From Paralithodes platypus (lineage: Eukaryota; Arthropoda; Malacostraca; Decapoda; Lithodidae), in the NCBI GenBank assembly GCA_032716605.1, contig CM064530.1, positions 4,452,533 through 4,516,532 of the forward strand: 64,000 bases of DNA. The letters are read 5' to 3'. Positions 40,653-51,032 of the stretch are shown piece after piece (the first letter of the stretch is position 1; each line of letters begins with the position of its first letter). The notes beneath the pieces were generated by a model. That model did no database searches, was not told the DNA's origin, and worked only from the letters and a program-made list of their open reading frames with translations. Both the position numbers and the translations under genes were made by a program.

Positions 40653-41400
40653 AATAGGGGCGTGATTTTAGATTGTTGGATAATGGGTAAATACTCATTT
40701 CCGCTCCTCTTCAGTATAAAACAACACTATATCTGAAGGAAAAAATACAAAAAACAAAATAAAACTTACTGAAATCGCTGTCGGTCCAAAAAGTCAGGTT
40801 TACCAAACAACCTAACCTAACCTAGTATTCATGTAGTAATGACAGGGGGCAAATAGCAAAAAATATAGCGTCGAAATAGACGGGAACATAACTGCGAGCC
40901 CACAACATGACGACCGTACTACGACACTACATCCATCCCTAGGCCTAGGCTAGGCCTACAAGAAAGTTAACATAAACTAGGCTGTTTTGACCATTAGGCT
41001 AGATCACTTCCAATCCAAAACACATAATTTAAACAAACAGAACAATAAACTACAAACTATTACCATGACTCGGCAAATTGGCTGAGTATTTATTCGACTT
41101 GGCCTATAGCCTAGATGCCGGTAGTTGAGAGTGGTAGGCTATAGCCTAGGCCCAGGCTAGTATTTACTGTTATTACCAACATTAGCAAAGTTGCACTAAT
41201 TAGATATGCAAGAACTCAATACAAAAGTAATGAACCAATTTACCTTTGTAGAATAGAAGACCTTCACGGAAAACCGCAAACGCCAGTAAAATCCATTGAA
41301 AACTACGAACAACAAAGTTTCACCGTATTACGAGAGCAGCGACACACCAGTCTCTCTCCACGTCTCGAGCCACACTGATGCCTGTGAACTTGTTGACGAA

Positions 41401-42037
41401 ATCCAGGGTTACCTGTATAATGAACTGTACTGCTAGATTACATATCAGTGCAGTTAGAAGTTGGTTAGAAATATTGCAATTTGCTGTATATTACAGATAT
41501 TCAGAATATGGTTCAGAGACTGGTAAAATGTATGTATATTGCCACGATTAATTAGGGTATTCATAGATTTCATGTCGCTAGAAGTCAAAATACAAGATTA
41601 GGTCCCAGAGTAATGATGATATACAAATAAATCTTATAATAGGGTTAAGGAGTAATGGCGAAGTGTCAGCTTTTCACTAGGAAATTACCATAAACCTCTT
41701 GAAATACGATAAATATCATGGCGCTAGATATCAAAACCTGTCGCTACATGCTACCTTTAACCATTTTAGATCTAGCGGTAACATTGCTTAACTGGTAACC
41801 CTGATTCCCGATTCTCGATAATATTCCTGCCACGTGCTGGATCGTTGCCAGATGTTGCTATTATTAGAGACAAAGAGGAGTTTTTAATTGGCTATCATTA
41901 ATATGGCTGTGTTTAATGACGGAAAAACAATACACGCTCACGCGCGCTCTTTCTCTCTCTCTCTCTCTCTCATATATAGAGTATCTCCTTCGTTAGGCAT
42001 GGAGGGTCTTTGATACGCTAATTAATTCAAACACACA

Positions 42038-42083
<46 letters not shown>

Positions 42084-42499
42084 ATGTTCCTTAATTGATA
42101 TATACATAAGCGGAAAGGTATTATAAACTCAATTAAAATTACGTATATCTGATCTTTTCTATTATTATTTTATTTTATTTTTTATTATTTTTATTTGTTT
42201 TGGTAACTAGCGTTATAGGAAGTAATTACTTTAATTAGAAAGAGTATGGAAACAATTACTCGGTTAAATCATAATCATACAAATATAATTATTAATGTTT
42301 TGTTTATTTTATCTGGATTAACTAGAGAAGATATGACATTTAAGCATGATTATATATCACACACATGTCACATTTTACTTAGTGACTAAACTAGCAGACA
42401 TTTAACACACACACACACACACACGCACGCACACGCACACACACACGCACACACACACACACACACACACTGCTTCCCCTTCAAGAGAGAAACTAGTTA
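41401..42499. other. Spacer with (TC)n and (AC)n
   Basis: (TC)n at 41953-41970 and 42041-42080, (AC)n with CG interruptions at 42403-42470. AT-rich otherwise, with no gene seen. The word TATTAGAGACAAAGAGGAGTTTT with its flanks is repeated at about 43429. Confidence 0.5.
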
Positions 42500-42622
42500 G
42501 TTGGTTATGATTAAATAATAGGACTTCATAGGCTATCAACTTTTCTGGATTACTTTGCCAGCAGACTGTAAGTCATGATTAGCGTCAGGACTGGAGCCCC
42601 TTTTCGAGAACTCCAGTGGCTT
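42500..42622 (+). repeat. Family I repeat, copy 6
   Basis: AATAGGACTTCATAGGCTATCAAC, GCCAGCAGACTGTAAGTCA, CAGGACTGGAGCCCC and GAGAACTCCAGTGGCTTG. (GA)n follows. Confidence 0.65.
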
Positions 42623-42675
42623 GAGAGAGAGAGAGAGAGGGAGATTTCTGGCCTACTTATACTGAAGGCACTATA

Positions 42676-42838
42676 GTCAATGGACTCCTTCAGCACGATA
42701 ATTCCCTTTTTACCTATTGTCCTGGCTAAAATTAGACTATTTTATACAGCTTAAGAAGTACCTGTGCTATTTACATGGTATATATATATCATTGGGGTTT
42801 AACATGAGTGACAAGGGGGTCAAGAAAAGAAACACCCC
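42676..42838. mobile_element. Fragments of family A (left) and F (reverse right end)
   Basis: CTCCTTCAGCACGATAATTCCC and ATTAGACTATTTTATACAGCTTAAG resemble A. TTTAACATGAGTGACAAGGGGGTC followed by ACACCCCCTTAA resembles the reversed F terminus. Confidence 0.5.
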
Positions 42839-42839
42839 C

Positions 42840-43052
42840 TTAACCCTTTGAAGCTCTGACGCGTTTGAGCAGTATATATTTGGCTAGCATTAGACGATTT
42901 TATGCAGCTTAGGAAGATTTTGTGGCTATTAAATTGGTAAATACTATCTCATCAACCCTTTGACTTCCATATACCGTTCCTAATTTGAATAAAATCGTCT
43001 AATAGTAGCCAGACATAGAACATAAACGCGTATTGGAGCTTGAAAGGGTTAA
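42840..43052. mobile_element. TTAA MITE family A, diverged full-length copy
   Basis: TTAACCCTTTGAAGCTCTGACGCG and CGCGTATTGGAGCTTGAAAGGGTTAA are the ends, 213 bp. GCATTAGACGATTTTATGCAGC pairs with AATCGTCTAATAGTAGCC. The end sequence differs from the CTGTACCGG type, so it is a subfamily. Confidence 0.85.
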
Positions 43053-43165
43053 ATGATATGCGATCTCAATGACCAATGTTACCATACCGAAATAACATAT
43101 CGACAATAAGAAGAAAGTCTTGTAGAATATACTTGTAGCTAAAAATCCTCTCTGATGGTAGCGTA

Positions 43166-43370
43166 CAATCGGATGCCATAGTCTCCCACCCCATAAGAAC
43201 TCGTGGACCCCCTATGTTTTTCTATATGCAATTATGACTCTGGATTGATTTGTTGATCGAATTTGCTTTTAAATAAATAGTAAATATAGTTTTGTAATTG
43301 ATGTGTAGTAAATTATATTCATAAATTAGTTTTCAGATATAAGAGGTCCGTGAACTTTTACGAGTGACTG
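43166..43370. mobile_element. Mariner-like MITE, copy 2
   Basis: TA, then AATCGGATGCCATAGTCTCCCACC and ACTCGTGGACCCCCTATG, with the right end GGTCCGTGAACTTTTACGAGTG before TA. Diverged from 5644-5905. Confidence 0.75.
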
Positions 43371-43506
43371 TACCAATATTCCCAACAATATTCCTGCCGC
43401 GTGCTGAATTATTGCCAGGTATTGCTATTATGAGAGACAAAGGGGAGTTTTCAATTGGTTCTCATTAATATGGCCGTGTTAATGACGGAAAAAACAAATA
43501 CACGCC

Positions 43507-43508
43507 GC

Positions 43509-43560
<52 letters not shown>
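43507..43560 (+). repeat. (TC)n microsatellite
   Basis: About 23 TC units after an ACGCCGCACGCG word. Confidence 0.95.
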
Positions 43561-43780
43561 GCAAGTTATCGTAGTCTGCACAATTTCCAGGTGGCCCAAG
43601 GTTATCTGTATTTTTACTATTTAAGTCGTTTAGAAATATATAAATGAATATCGCAAACAATACAAATGAATCTTGTGGGAAGGTTAAGTTTGTATATTGT
43701 ATATGCCATTACTTTACTTGAAATATATAAAATATCATCAATACAAATTGCACTGGGCCAGTTCGAAATCTTGCCGGGTG

Positions 43781-43993
43781 TACATTCGGCCTAATAGGTG
43801 TCTTAGCACCAAGTATATTTTGTTCTATAATTGGTATCCGCAATATCTAAACAGGGTTTCTTCATTTCGAGTGAGGTATACACACATATTCCTACGCTTA
43901 CCCACCCTATTCAACATCTGGCAGATATTAATACAGCACAGAGATATCCAAACGTAATGACAGCTGAGACATGACATAATTAGCGCCACTGTA
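43781..43993 (+). mobile_element. MITE family K, copy 3
   Basis: ACATTCGGCCTAATAGGTGTCTTAGC and CAGCTGAGACATGACATAATTAGCGCC ends. Interior AGTATATTTTGTTCTATAATTGG and TTCAACATCTGGCAG. Confidence 0.75.
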
Positions 43994-44076
43994 TAACAAA
44001 CTTAAAAATACTGACCCATTAATATTATGGATCTACTTATTTCCTTCAGCTCCCTTCCTCTGTCCCCTTCCTTGCA

Positions 44077-44291
44077 TTAGGCCCTTCTGTATCGGCGACG
44101 TGTATTTATTTGTATTCTAGCTATACTTAGATGCTTTTGTGGCGTTTAAGAAGAATCTGTGGTAGTAGAAAGGGTTAAGTGGGATAGTTCGAAGCCTGTT
44201 AATTGCTGGAGGTCGTTTTTAAACTAAATAAAATCGTCTAATAGTAACCAGAATAAAATATAAAAGACGTCGCCGGTACAGATAGGGTTAA
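44077..44291 (-). mobile_element. TTAA MITE family A
   Basis: GGCCCTTCTGTATCGGCGACG and GACGTCGCCGGTACAGATAGGGTTAA, with inner arms TTCTAGCTATACTTAGATG / ATCGTCTAATAGTAACCAGAAT. The left TTAA is mutated to TTAG. Confidence 0.85.
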
Positions 44292-44424
44292 GTAATCAAA
44301 ATATTTACTTGTTTCGTCTTTCCTGTAATAATGTCATGATTTGGAGATCCCTTGAAGGAATATACAGAATAATAAAACTGGAAAATAACTCTGATACATA
44401 CCCCTTTTCGTTCTTCTTTTATCT

Positions 44425-44530
44425 GTCTTGGTGGTATAATGGTTAGAGCGTGTAAGTTCTGTATGCTGATCTGGGTTCGAATCCCCGGTGGATCATATAT
44501 GTTTTCATTAATTTCATTTGGGGGTTATTG
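44425..44530 (+). repeat. tRNA-derived SINE (Asp/Glu-type head)
   Basis: TCTTGGTGGTATAATGGTTAGAGCG is an excellent A box, and GGGTTCGAATCCCCGG is an excellent B box. Followed by the shared tail ATGTTTTCATTAATTTCATT. This is the best-preserved copy. Acceptor-stem pairing is weak, so it is read as a SINE. Confidence 0.7.
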
Positions 44531-44628
44531 GTGTTAAGACCGATAATAAATATTATCATCTCTACGTTCTCAACCAAAATAAGTGTTCATTGCTGCCAGA
44601 TCTATATGTTAGTAATTAAAAGAAGAAA

Positions 44629-44895
44629 GTGGGATCTGTCTCTGGATTTGGACAGAGGTAAGGGACAGGTGAAACAGAAGACAGTGTAGTAACAGTGGTA
44701 TTAGAAACTGATGATGGTTAGTGGGATCCGTCTCTGTGTTTGGACAGAGACAAGGTACAGGTGGTAAAACAGAAGACAGTGTAGTAACAGTGGTATGAGA
44801 AACTGATGATGGTTAGTGGGATCCGTCTCTGTGTTTGGACAGAGACAAGGTACAGGTGGTAGAACAGAAGACAGTGTAGTAACAGTGGTATGGTT
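44629..44895 (+). repeat. Minisatellite, about 93 bp, three units
   Basis: GTGGGATC-GTCTCTG begins units at 44629, 44721 and 44816. Each contains GGACAGAG-AAGG-ACAGGTG, ACAGAAGACAGTGTAGTAACAGTGGTAT and TGATGATGGTTA. GTCTCTGTGTTTGGACAGAGAC is an internal hairpin. Confidence 0.92.
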
Positions 44896-45345
44896 TTGGT
44901 TGTTTGTTTTGTTGTTACTGTCAAAAATAGGCCTACAGTAATCCTACACTCGTATGGCAGAATCTAGTCCATGTTTGCTTTCATTAATTTCTTTGAGAGG
45001 TGTTTGGTGTTGCATTGAAATTAATAACATATCTCACCTTTTAGTATACTAACCCAGAAACTTTTAAAACCTAATATGTGTTACCATATTTAAAATAATT
45101 AACGAAAGAAAAATGTAATAAACAAAAGTAAAGTAAACAAAACAATTATTTTTTATAACGGTGGAAATAAAATTGACTGACGATTACATTCACAGCGACC
45201 CCTTCCCACTTCCCTCTGCTCACAGAAAACGTTTAATAGAGATTTTATCGTACACTATGATAAAGTGGAATAGCGGGGAGTTGTCTTCATCATCTGTCGT
45301 ATTATATCTTACTCTGCTAATTTGACAGCATGAATCTTAAAGTTC

Positions 45346-46050
45346 CAGTGGCGTATATAGGGGGGGGGGGGGGGGGGGCACTCGGCCATGCCCCCCCCCC
45401 CCCCTTTTTTTGTCCCAGTATACCTATATTACTCGTCAGGTTGGACGGTTGGTCAACTTGGTCGTGTACAGAACGTGTGAGTTCTGATTGGGAGTGCTGT
45501 GTACTAGTGTAGCGGCGCGCCCCGCAGTCTGTCACCGTCTGTGGATCTGATGTGAGGGGAACAGACTACCGTCAGACGGATAGTGGTGTAATGGTGTTCA
45601 GCTCTGTGGCTTGTGTTGTGTAGTTCAAATGTTGTGAGTTTCGTTATTCAGGAATGTGTCATGGCTCGGGCTTTGCGAAGCTAAATATTATATTTATATG
45701 CATATGGCTAGCAAAGACCGTAATAGAAAAAACAAAATTATGAATAGACAAAACGTTATAGGCTAGATTTATGATATTAGTATTATGATATAGATTATAG
45801 CAGTTTTTTTATACATACTGTAGAATTCCCTAATTAAATATTTGTCAAACAGCTCTTTTTTTTGTTTAGCCAACATATATAATCTTCTGTATATTGTTTT
45901 ACCATTGAAAATCAAATTAGTGCAATATATCCCTGCTGAGGCCTCAAAAGGACCCTAAAAATGCTTGATTTTCAAAAAAATCCTTGGGGGCCTCACAGCG
46001 CCAAAATTCACCCCTCTTCCCCTCTTCCCAAGGACCTATATACGCCACTG
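45346..46050. mobile_element. Non-autonomous hAT element, 705 bp
   Basis: CAGTGGCGTATATAGG at the left and CCTATATACGCCACTG at the right are perfect inverted ends. The 8-bp target-site duplication TAAAGTTC lies at 45338-45345 and 46051-46058. Both features define the hAT superfamily. Inside lies a poly-G run (45361-45378) opposed by a poly-C run (about 45391-45404), giving a strong hairpin. No transposase frame; open frames over the homopolymers are artefacts. Confidence 0.92.
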
Positions 46051-46270
46051 TAAAGTTCTATTATTAACAACTAAAACATCGCACTGAATATCTTAATTTT
46101 CATTCTACTCATTTAAGTCACTACTTTCAGACCTTAGTAGAACTACAGTTTTGTATTACCGGTAGGCCTACCACTTTTTAGGCCTGTGCAAAGCGAGAAC
46201 CTTTAAAACTTACACATGTCGTTATTGTTCTTCTTCTTGTTAGGGCGACGCTTAATATAAAGTGCTATTT

Positions 46271-46370
46271 CTCGGTTATTACTGAACCAAATTTAATTAT
46301 TTTTTCACATGCATATACGCAGCGCTGATCTATCCTCTAAGGACGGCCATAACGGAGCCCTTTTAAAAAT
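46271..46370 (+). repeat. Short repeat, paralogous empty site for element Q
   Basis: GTTATTACTGAACCAAATTTAATTATTTTTTCACATGCATATAC and CTATCCTCTAAGGACGG-CATAACGGAGCC match 46697-46714 joined to 47159-47220, the flanks of element Q. Confidence 0.75.
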
Positions 46371-46419
46371 GTTCAGCCTTTGCGCTCCTCAAATCACCAC
46401 CTTCTGCAGTAGTGCGCCA

Positions 46420-46710
46420 GCTTAGGCAGAGGTATGCGCTTACCAGAGCGCCCCTCATTGTTACCTCCGCTAACGAAGTTGGAAGGAGGTTATGATTTGT
46501 CTCCATTTGTCTGATTTTCTGCAAAAAATATATCTCAAAAAGTTATTACCTGATGACCACGAACTTTGGTGAGCCGATAGGATAGCCTATGCTGCAAGTA
46601 AGAGGTGATTAGATATTGGAGGCAATCAATAGAGCGCATACATCCACCAGTGTAGGCGGCTCTCAAAGTTATGAACTGATTTTCACGAAATTTGGTGGTT
46701 ATTATTGAAC
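46420..46710 (+). repeat. Family N repeat, copy 1
   Basis: AGCTTAGGCAGAGGTATGCGC (a right end), then TTACCTCCGCTAACGAAGTTGGAAGGAGGTTATG, AAAGTTATGAACTGATTTTCACGAAATTTGGTGG. This type of repeat (ACCTCCGCC-AACGAAG) is familiar from invertebrate genomes. It leads directly into the TTAA site holding Q. Confidence 0.7.
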
Positions 46711-46714
46711 CAAA

Positions 46715-47158
46715 TTAACCCGTACAGCCCCAGCGACGCGCCTGACGCGTCGGCGATTTATGTAACGCACAGCCCCAGAGACGCGCCTGGCACGTCACCC
46801 TAATTGCGCTGACCGTAACCTCAGGTGTAGCCACTCAAGAGGGCTCAGATTTGTATGGGAACTGTGTACGTATCCCACGCAACCGTGCTGATGGTTGAAA
46901 ACTCAAAGTCCATGTGCGTGCGCGTGAGCGCGCAATAACCTGATTTTTTGGGGTAATTGCCTTACATTTTTTACTCTTGTAAAATACGTTTTCGGGGGCT
47001 CTGTAGGACCATTCTTTAAGCTTTTTGAGCGGTTTTTCGTGGTTTTTCCTTCATTCCTAACCCATTCGCTATTGTTTCTGGAATAAAACCATTTTTTGAA
47101 AACCGGCCGGGTTCTGGTGAACAAACATTACAAAACTAGCCGGGGCTGGACGGGTTAA
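46715..47158 (+). mobile_element. TTAA element family Q, copy 1 (444 bp)
   Basis: TTAACCCGTACAGCCCC and GGGGCTGGACGGGTTAA are inverted ends at TTAA. The interior is CpG-rich at the left (GACGCGCCTGACGCGTCGGCG, GTGCGTGCGCGTGAGCGCGC). The empty site at 46271 confirms the TTAA target duplication. Non-coding; a second copy is at 58127. Confidence 0.88.
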
Positions 47159-47367
47159 ATGATCTTTTACATGTATATACTCTAATTTACCCTCTCTAGG
47201 CTGTAACGACGGAGCCTACATTTCTTTTTACATTTCATCCTGTGCGTCGCGCCTCGCGCCTCGGAGTTAACACGGCCACACGGACCTATAGTCCAGCATG
47301 AACTTGTTAATGATGTACATCTATTACTATTCATCGAACCAAGATAAATTGCTCGCTAATTAATTAA

Positions 47368-47528
47368 ACATAATTTACAAATTTATCTCAAAGGGGGGGG
47401 GGGGGGGGTATTAAGCAGGTCTTGGGAGGAACATAAAACAAATCATAATTAAATAAATGAATAAATAAATAAATAAATATATACAAAAGTAAGTATATGA
47501 ACAACTCAAAACAAGCTCCCCCCTTTAA
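47368..47528 (+). mobile_element. TTAA MITE family F, right-end fragment
   Basis: TTTACAAATTTATCTCAAAGGGGG, AGGTCTTGGGAGGAACATAAAA, (AAAT)n and AGCTCCCCCCTTTAAGG. Confidence 0.6.
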
Positions 47529-47669
47529 GGTGAAACATGGCTGTGTGACACCGGGTTAGGTCACAGCCAAGTTGAGTAGCGTGGCGGCCGTATTAAAGGT
47601 GATGTCTTCAGAGGCGCCTTCCGATAATATGTATCGTGTTTGTAAGCTTTGTTTATACTTTATTATGGA

Positions 47670-48112
47670 TTAACCCTTTCAGTACATATGCTATCCTTGT
47701 AACTTTATGCTGGCTGCTGTTAGACGATATTATTCAGTTTAACACTTTCACGCATTTATGACGCAGAGGTTGCCAGATTAGCAATAAGAAATAGAGTTCT
47801 CTCACTCTTATTATTACCTCTCCAAAAAAAAAAATCTGCCCACACCTAACTCAAAGACAACTGCAGAGGTTTAAGTAACTAAACTGAAGGTTTATAAATA
47901 CCCGATGGTAACAAAGGCTTTAAAGTATCCCCAATAGGCTCAAAATCGCGTCATATGCGTGAAAGGGTTAAAAAGTCTTCCAGCAAACAACAGGCTTCGA
48001 ATGATCTCACTTAACCCTTTCTACTATCACAGACCCTTCATAAATTTCAAAAAATCGTCTAAATATAGCTAGAATATAATTAACAAGACGTCGCCGATAC
48101 AAAAGGGGTTAA
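47670..48112 (+). mobile_element. TTAA MITE family A, split by family B
   Basis: TTAACCCTTTCAGTACATATG and CGCCGATACAAAAGGGGTTAA ends. AGACGATATTATTCAGT before and AAAAGTCTTCCAGCAAACAACAGGC after the insertion rejoin into a normal A copy of about 213 bp. Confidence 0.9.
47739..47971 (+). mobile_element. TTAA MITE family B, copy 3 (nested in A)
   Basis: TTAACACTTTCACGCATTTATGACG and CGTCATATGCGTGAAAGGGTTAA form extended inverted ends. The interior is shared with 11583 and 28233. Inserted at TTAA in the A central region. Confidence 0.92.
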
Positions 48113-48187
48113 AGGGGATGTGTTCAGACTTCAGAGGCGCCTTCCCATATTGGGCATCGTGATTGTTTTGTTTATATCTTATTATGT

Positions 48188-48520
48188 ATTAAAGGGAAAT
48201 GTGTAGATGTTTGTTCATATATATTTATGTATATTTATTCATATTTATCATATATATTTATACATATATATAATTTGCTTTAGTTTCCTCCCAAGACCTC
48301 CACCAAATTTTTAAAAATACGCAAAGACCCTCCTTCGAGATAAATGTTTACATTTTTTGGTAGAAAAGTGTCCCGGCCGATTCCTTCTAAATAACAAGCT
48401 CGCGATCGCTCGCCAGGAAAAAATCGTCACCTATATGTCACGAAAGGTCTTAATATTGACAAATGGGGCGAAAGGTCTTAAAATCGCCAAACTAGTGGGT
48501 CAAGCGTCTTAAAAAAAAAC
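48188..48520 (-). mobile_element. TTAA MITE family F, reverse, right end replaced
   Basis: TTAAAGGGAAATGTG, TTTCCTCCCAAGACCTCCACC, AAAAGTGTCCCGGCC, AAGCTCGCGATCGCTCGCC, AATATTGACAAATGGGG; then, near TCAAGCGTCTTAAAA, family A takes over. Confidence 0.75.
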
Positions 48521-48521
48521 A

Positions 48522-48734
48522 TACCCCTTCTGTACCGGCAATGCCTTTTTAATTATATTCTAGCTATATTAAGACGATTTTGCGCAGTTTAAGAAGGATC
48601 TGTGGTAGTAAAAAGGGTTAAGTGAGAGAGGTCGAAGCCTGACAATTGCTGGAGGCCCTTTTTAAACTAAATAAAATAGTCTAATAGTAGCCAGAATAAA
48701 CTTGAAAGGACGTCGCCGGTATGGAAGGGGTAAA
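48522..48734 (-). mobile_element. TTAA MITE family A
   Basis: ACCCCTTCTGTACCGGCAATG and GACGTCGCCGGTATGGAAGGGGTAA. Inner arms intact; the outer TTAA bases are mutated. It abuts the reversed F. Confidence 0.85.
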
Positions 48735-48877
48735 GTGATAATCTCCCGTTATGAATACAAGCGTTAGGCATCCCCCCCCCCTCCCCCGTGTGTGTGTGTA
48801 CCATGTCACCCTCTTGAAGGTCACAGGGTGTACAGTCGCTCATAAAAGTTCAAGGACCTCTATTGTTTATTTCCTTG

Positions 48878-49345
48878 GTTTGTTTTTCTGGACCCTTTTC
48901 TTCCTCATGTTTTTTAGTCCCATTAGTTTTCAGATTTTTAGACGTTCGCTCCATTAGTTTAGTGAGTTTCGGACCTTTCGCCCTATTTCGTTGTCAATTG
49001 TAAGATTTTTCGTGCTATTTAGGTGTTGATTTTTTCCTGGCGAGCGATAGCGAGCCGGTAATTATTTATTATGTTAAATGACCTCCACCAACCGACTTTA
49101 CTCCGAAACTCAATTAATGAAATCAACAAATACATGTGGCAGTCCAGGGATTCGAACCTAGGATGCTCACACCGATAAGAGAAGCCGGCATTCAGCTGGT
49201 ACATTTTGCTACCGAAATATGTAAACAATTATCTTGAAAGGGGGGGGGGGGGTCTAGTGAGTGTTTTTTAACCTTTATGGAGGTCTAGGGAGGAAACTAA
49301 AATAAACAATAAAATTATACATAAATGAAGAAATAAATACACCCA
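48878..49345 (+). mobile_element. TTAA MITE family F with nested SINE
   Basis: GTTTGTTTTTCTGGACCC, AGATTTTTAGACGTTCGCTCC, CTGGCGAGCGATAGCGAGCC, then the SINE (49058-49185), then GCCGGCATTCAGCTGGTAC, GGAGGTCTAGGGAGGAAACTAA. The right terminus is eroded. Confidence 0.8.
49058..49185 (-). repeat. tRNA-derived SINE nested in F
   Basis: The reverse complement reads TCGGTGTGAGCATCCTAGG, TTCGAATCCCTGGACTGCCACATG, then ATTTCATTAATTGAG. It matches the SINE heads at 16003 and 16330. Confidence 0.75.
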
Positions 49346-49384
49346 TTCACGCATGCCGCATTTCTTCTTGGGGGTACGTACCTA

Positions 49385-49548
49385 GACTATTGTCTTCAGC
49401 TTATAATATACCTCTAGGTTTAAGAGGGGTAAATACTATCTCCTTCAACCATCTGAATAACATAGGACCTTTTGAAACTGCATAAAATCGTCTAATGCAA
49501 GCCAGAATATAAGGTAAAAATGGCGCCATCATACTGAAGGAGTAAATA
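49385..49548 (+). mobile_element. TTAA MITE family A, left end lost
   Basis: TTTAAGAGGGGTAAATACTATCTCC, GAAACTGCATAAAATCGTCTAATG and ATCATACTGAAGGAGTAAA. Confidence 0.6.
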
Positions 49549-49707
49549 ATTATATGCATGTACTTTGCTAAATATTGAATCAAATACAGGTTATAATATT
49601 TCATCTTATTTATATATCTGTCTCGAGTCGGCCACCTCCAGTAAAACAAAAATAAATAAATAAATGGGGAATGGGCCTGAGCATATAGATAGATATATAT
49701 ATTTATA

Positions 49708-49708
<1 letters not shown>

Positions 49709-49775
<67 letters not shown>
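49709..49775 (+). repeat. Compound (TC)n(TA)n microsatellite
   Basis: About 9 TC units followed by about 24 TA units. Confidence 0.97.
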
Positions 49776-49780
<5 letters not shown>

Positions 49781-49965
49781 TATGTGTGTATACAGTATAT
49801 AGGATATATTTATGCTTGTTTTTTATTATTGTATGGAAAATTACAATATTTAATCGGCTTCCACAGATATACTAGCCAAATGAATAAATAAATAAATACA
49901 AAATAAATATGGGTCCGCAAATGTTTATGGGTGACTGAACGGACTCCCACCCACCGCTTCCTCCT

Positions 49966-50238
49966 AGTCCAGGCAATTGGTGGAAAAATAGGGGTATACC
50001 CACCACAAAGTGCAAATGTTTTGACCCATACATTTTTTGAAAGCTTACACTCCAAGGAATAACATATTAAAAGTTTACCAAACAACATTTTGTGGAACAC
50101 CCTTTTTGGGGAGTAAAACCAAAATGGCCGCCGCGAGTCCCAAAAATCTTTGTGTTTCCATATCTTTCCACCTAATTCATGCATTTTAGTTCTGTAAAAG
50201 GCTTTATTATATATTTCTGGCACAAGGAATTCAAAAAC
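49966..50238 (+). repeat. Left terminal inverted repeat of the nuclease transposon
   Basis: The inverse of 53722-53986, with most positions conserved. Especially clear are GACCCATACATTTTTTGAAAGC, GGTAAAC-type blocks and TCCACCTAATTCATGCATTTTAG. Differences include a 3-base length change in the T-run at about 50034-50039. A minus-strand open frame spans it and matches the one on the plus strand of the right repeat. It is best explained as repeat sequence that happens to be open. Confidence 0.9.
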
Positions 50239-51032
50239 AGATATAAGAAAGTCATAGAAAAAGTATTAAGGTGACATTTAAAGAAATATTTCTTCAATAG
50301 AATGGATAAACTTGTATATTTCTGTGTAGCTTGAACCTCTTTACTATTAACTTTTATTGTAAATGAAAATGAATTTTATACTGAAGAGTTCTACTATATA
50401 AGTGTTTTGCAAGGAGTGTACAGTGCAAGTTTTATATTATGGTATAGAAGAACCACTTCACATGGCACATCTGTTGTGGGAATCATCTTTGATTCTGAAG
50501 TTACCACGTCCTCAATGGTCGGGCTTCATGCAACTCATCAACCAAGGATAACATGCAGGTGAAACTTCAGTCATGTTCCTCCCCATGATTGCAATGGACC
50601 CCAATGATCTCTCGTGCATCTATTCTACCTTGAGCTTCATCTCCTCTCATGCAACCAAGTACAAAGTGTGTCCAGTTGTCACATTTGATCAGCCTTTGTG
50701 GCTAAAGGCATTCACCATGGTTGAGAGTCAGCCAGAGCTTCAACCATCCGTGATTAGACTGGGAGGATTCCACACTATGATGAGCTATCTGGGCAGCATT
50801 GGACATTTGATGAGTGGTACTGGGCTACAGGAACTCCTTGAAGTAGTGTATGCACCCAACTCAGTGGTCCACATGATGTCTGGGAAAACAGTTAGCCGGG
50901 CAGTGAGGGGACATCTTCTGGTGGATGCAGCCCTTAATGCACTGTTAACTTCATCAGCATTAGATGTCAACTTGTCTCATTTTCTTGGATCAGATGAATC
51001 AACTGCTAGTGTACCAACACCTACAGATAAAG

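Larger units (their letters stand above)
37581..41400. other. Lower-repeat island of about 3.8 kb
   Basis: Few microsatellites or MITEs compared with the rest, and TAGGCCTA-type words are frequent. No open frame exceeds 86 residues and none has a recognisable motif. Three small TTAGG-bearing elements lie inside (39208, 40428, 40533). It could be host intergenic, intronic or 5' regulatory sequence; the sequence alone does not decide. Confidence 0.4.

Noticed and set aside
44425..44500. Possible functional tRNA gene
   Set aside because: A and B boxes are good, but the acceptor stem does not pair well and the same downstream tail follows two other copies, which is SINE behaviour.
45317..45535. 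Short frames with poly-Gly and poly-Pro
   Set aside because: They come from the poly-G and poly-C runs of the hAT element.
49810..50223. Minus-strand 137-residue frame, with a matching 95-residue plus-strand frame at 53740-54027
   Set aside because: The two match only because the DNA is an inverted repeat. Both run to or past the transposon borders and contain no recognised motif.
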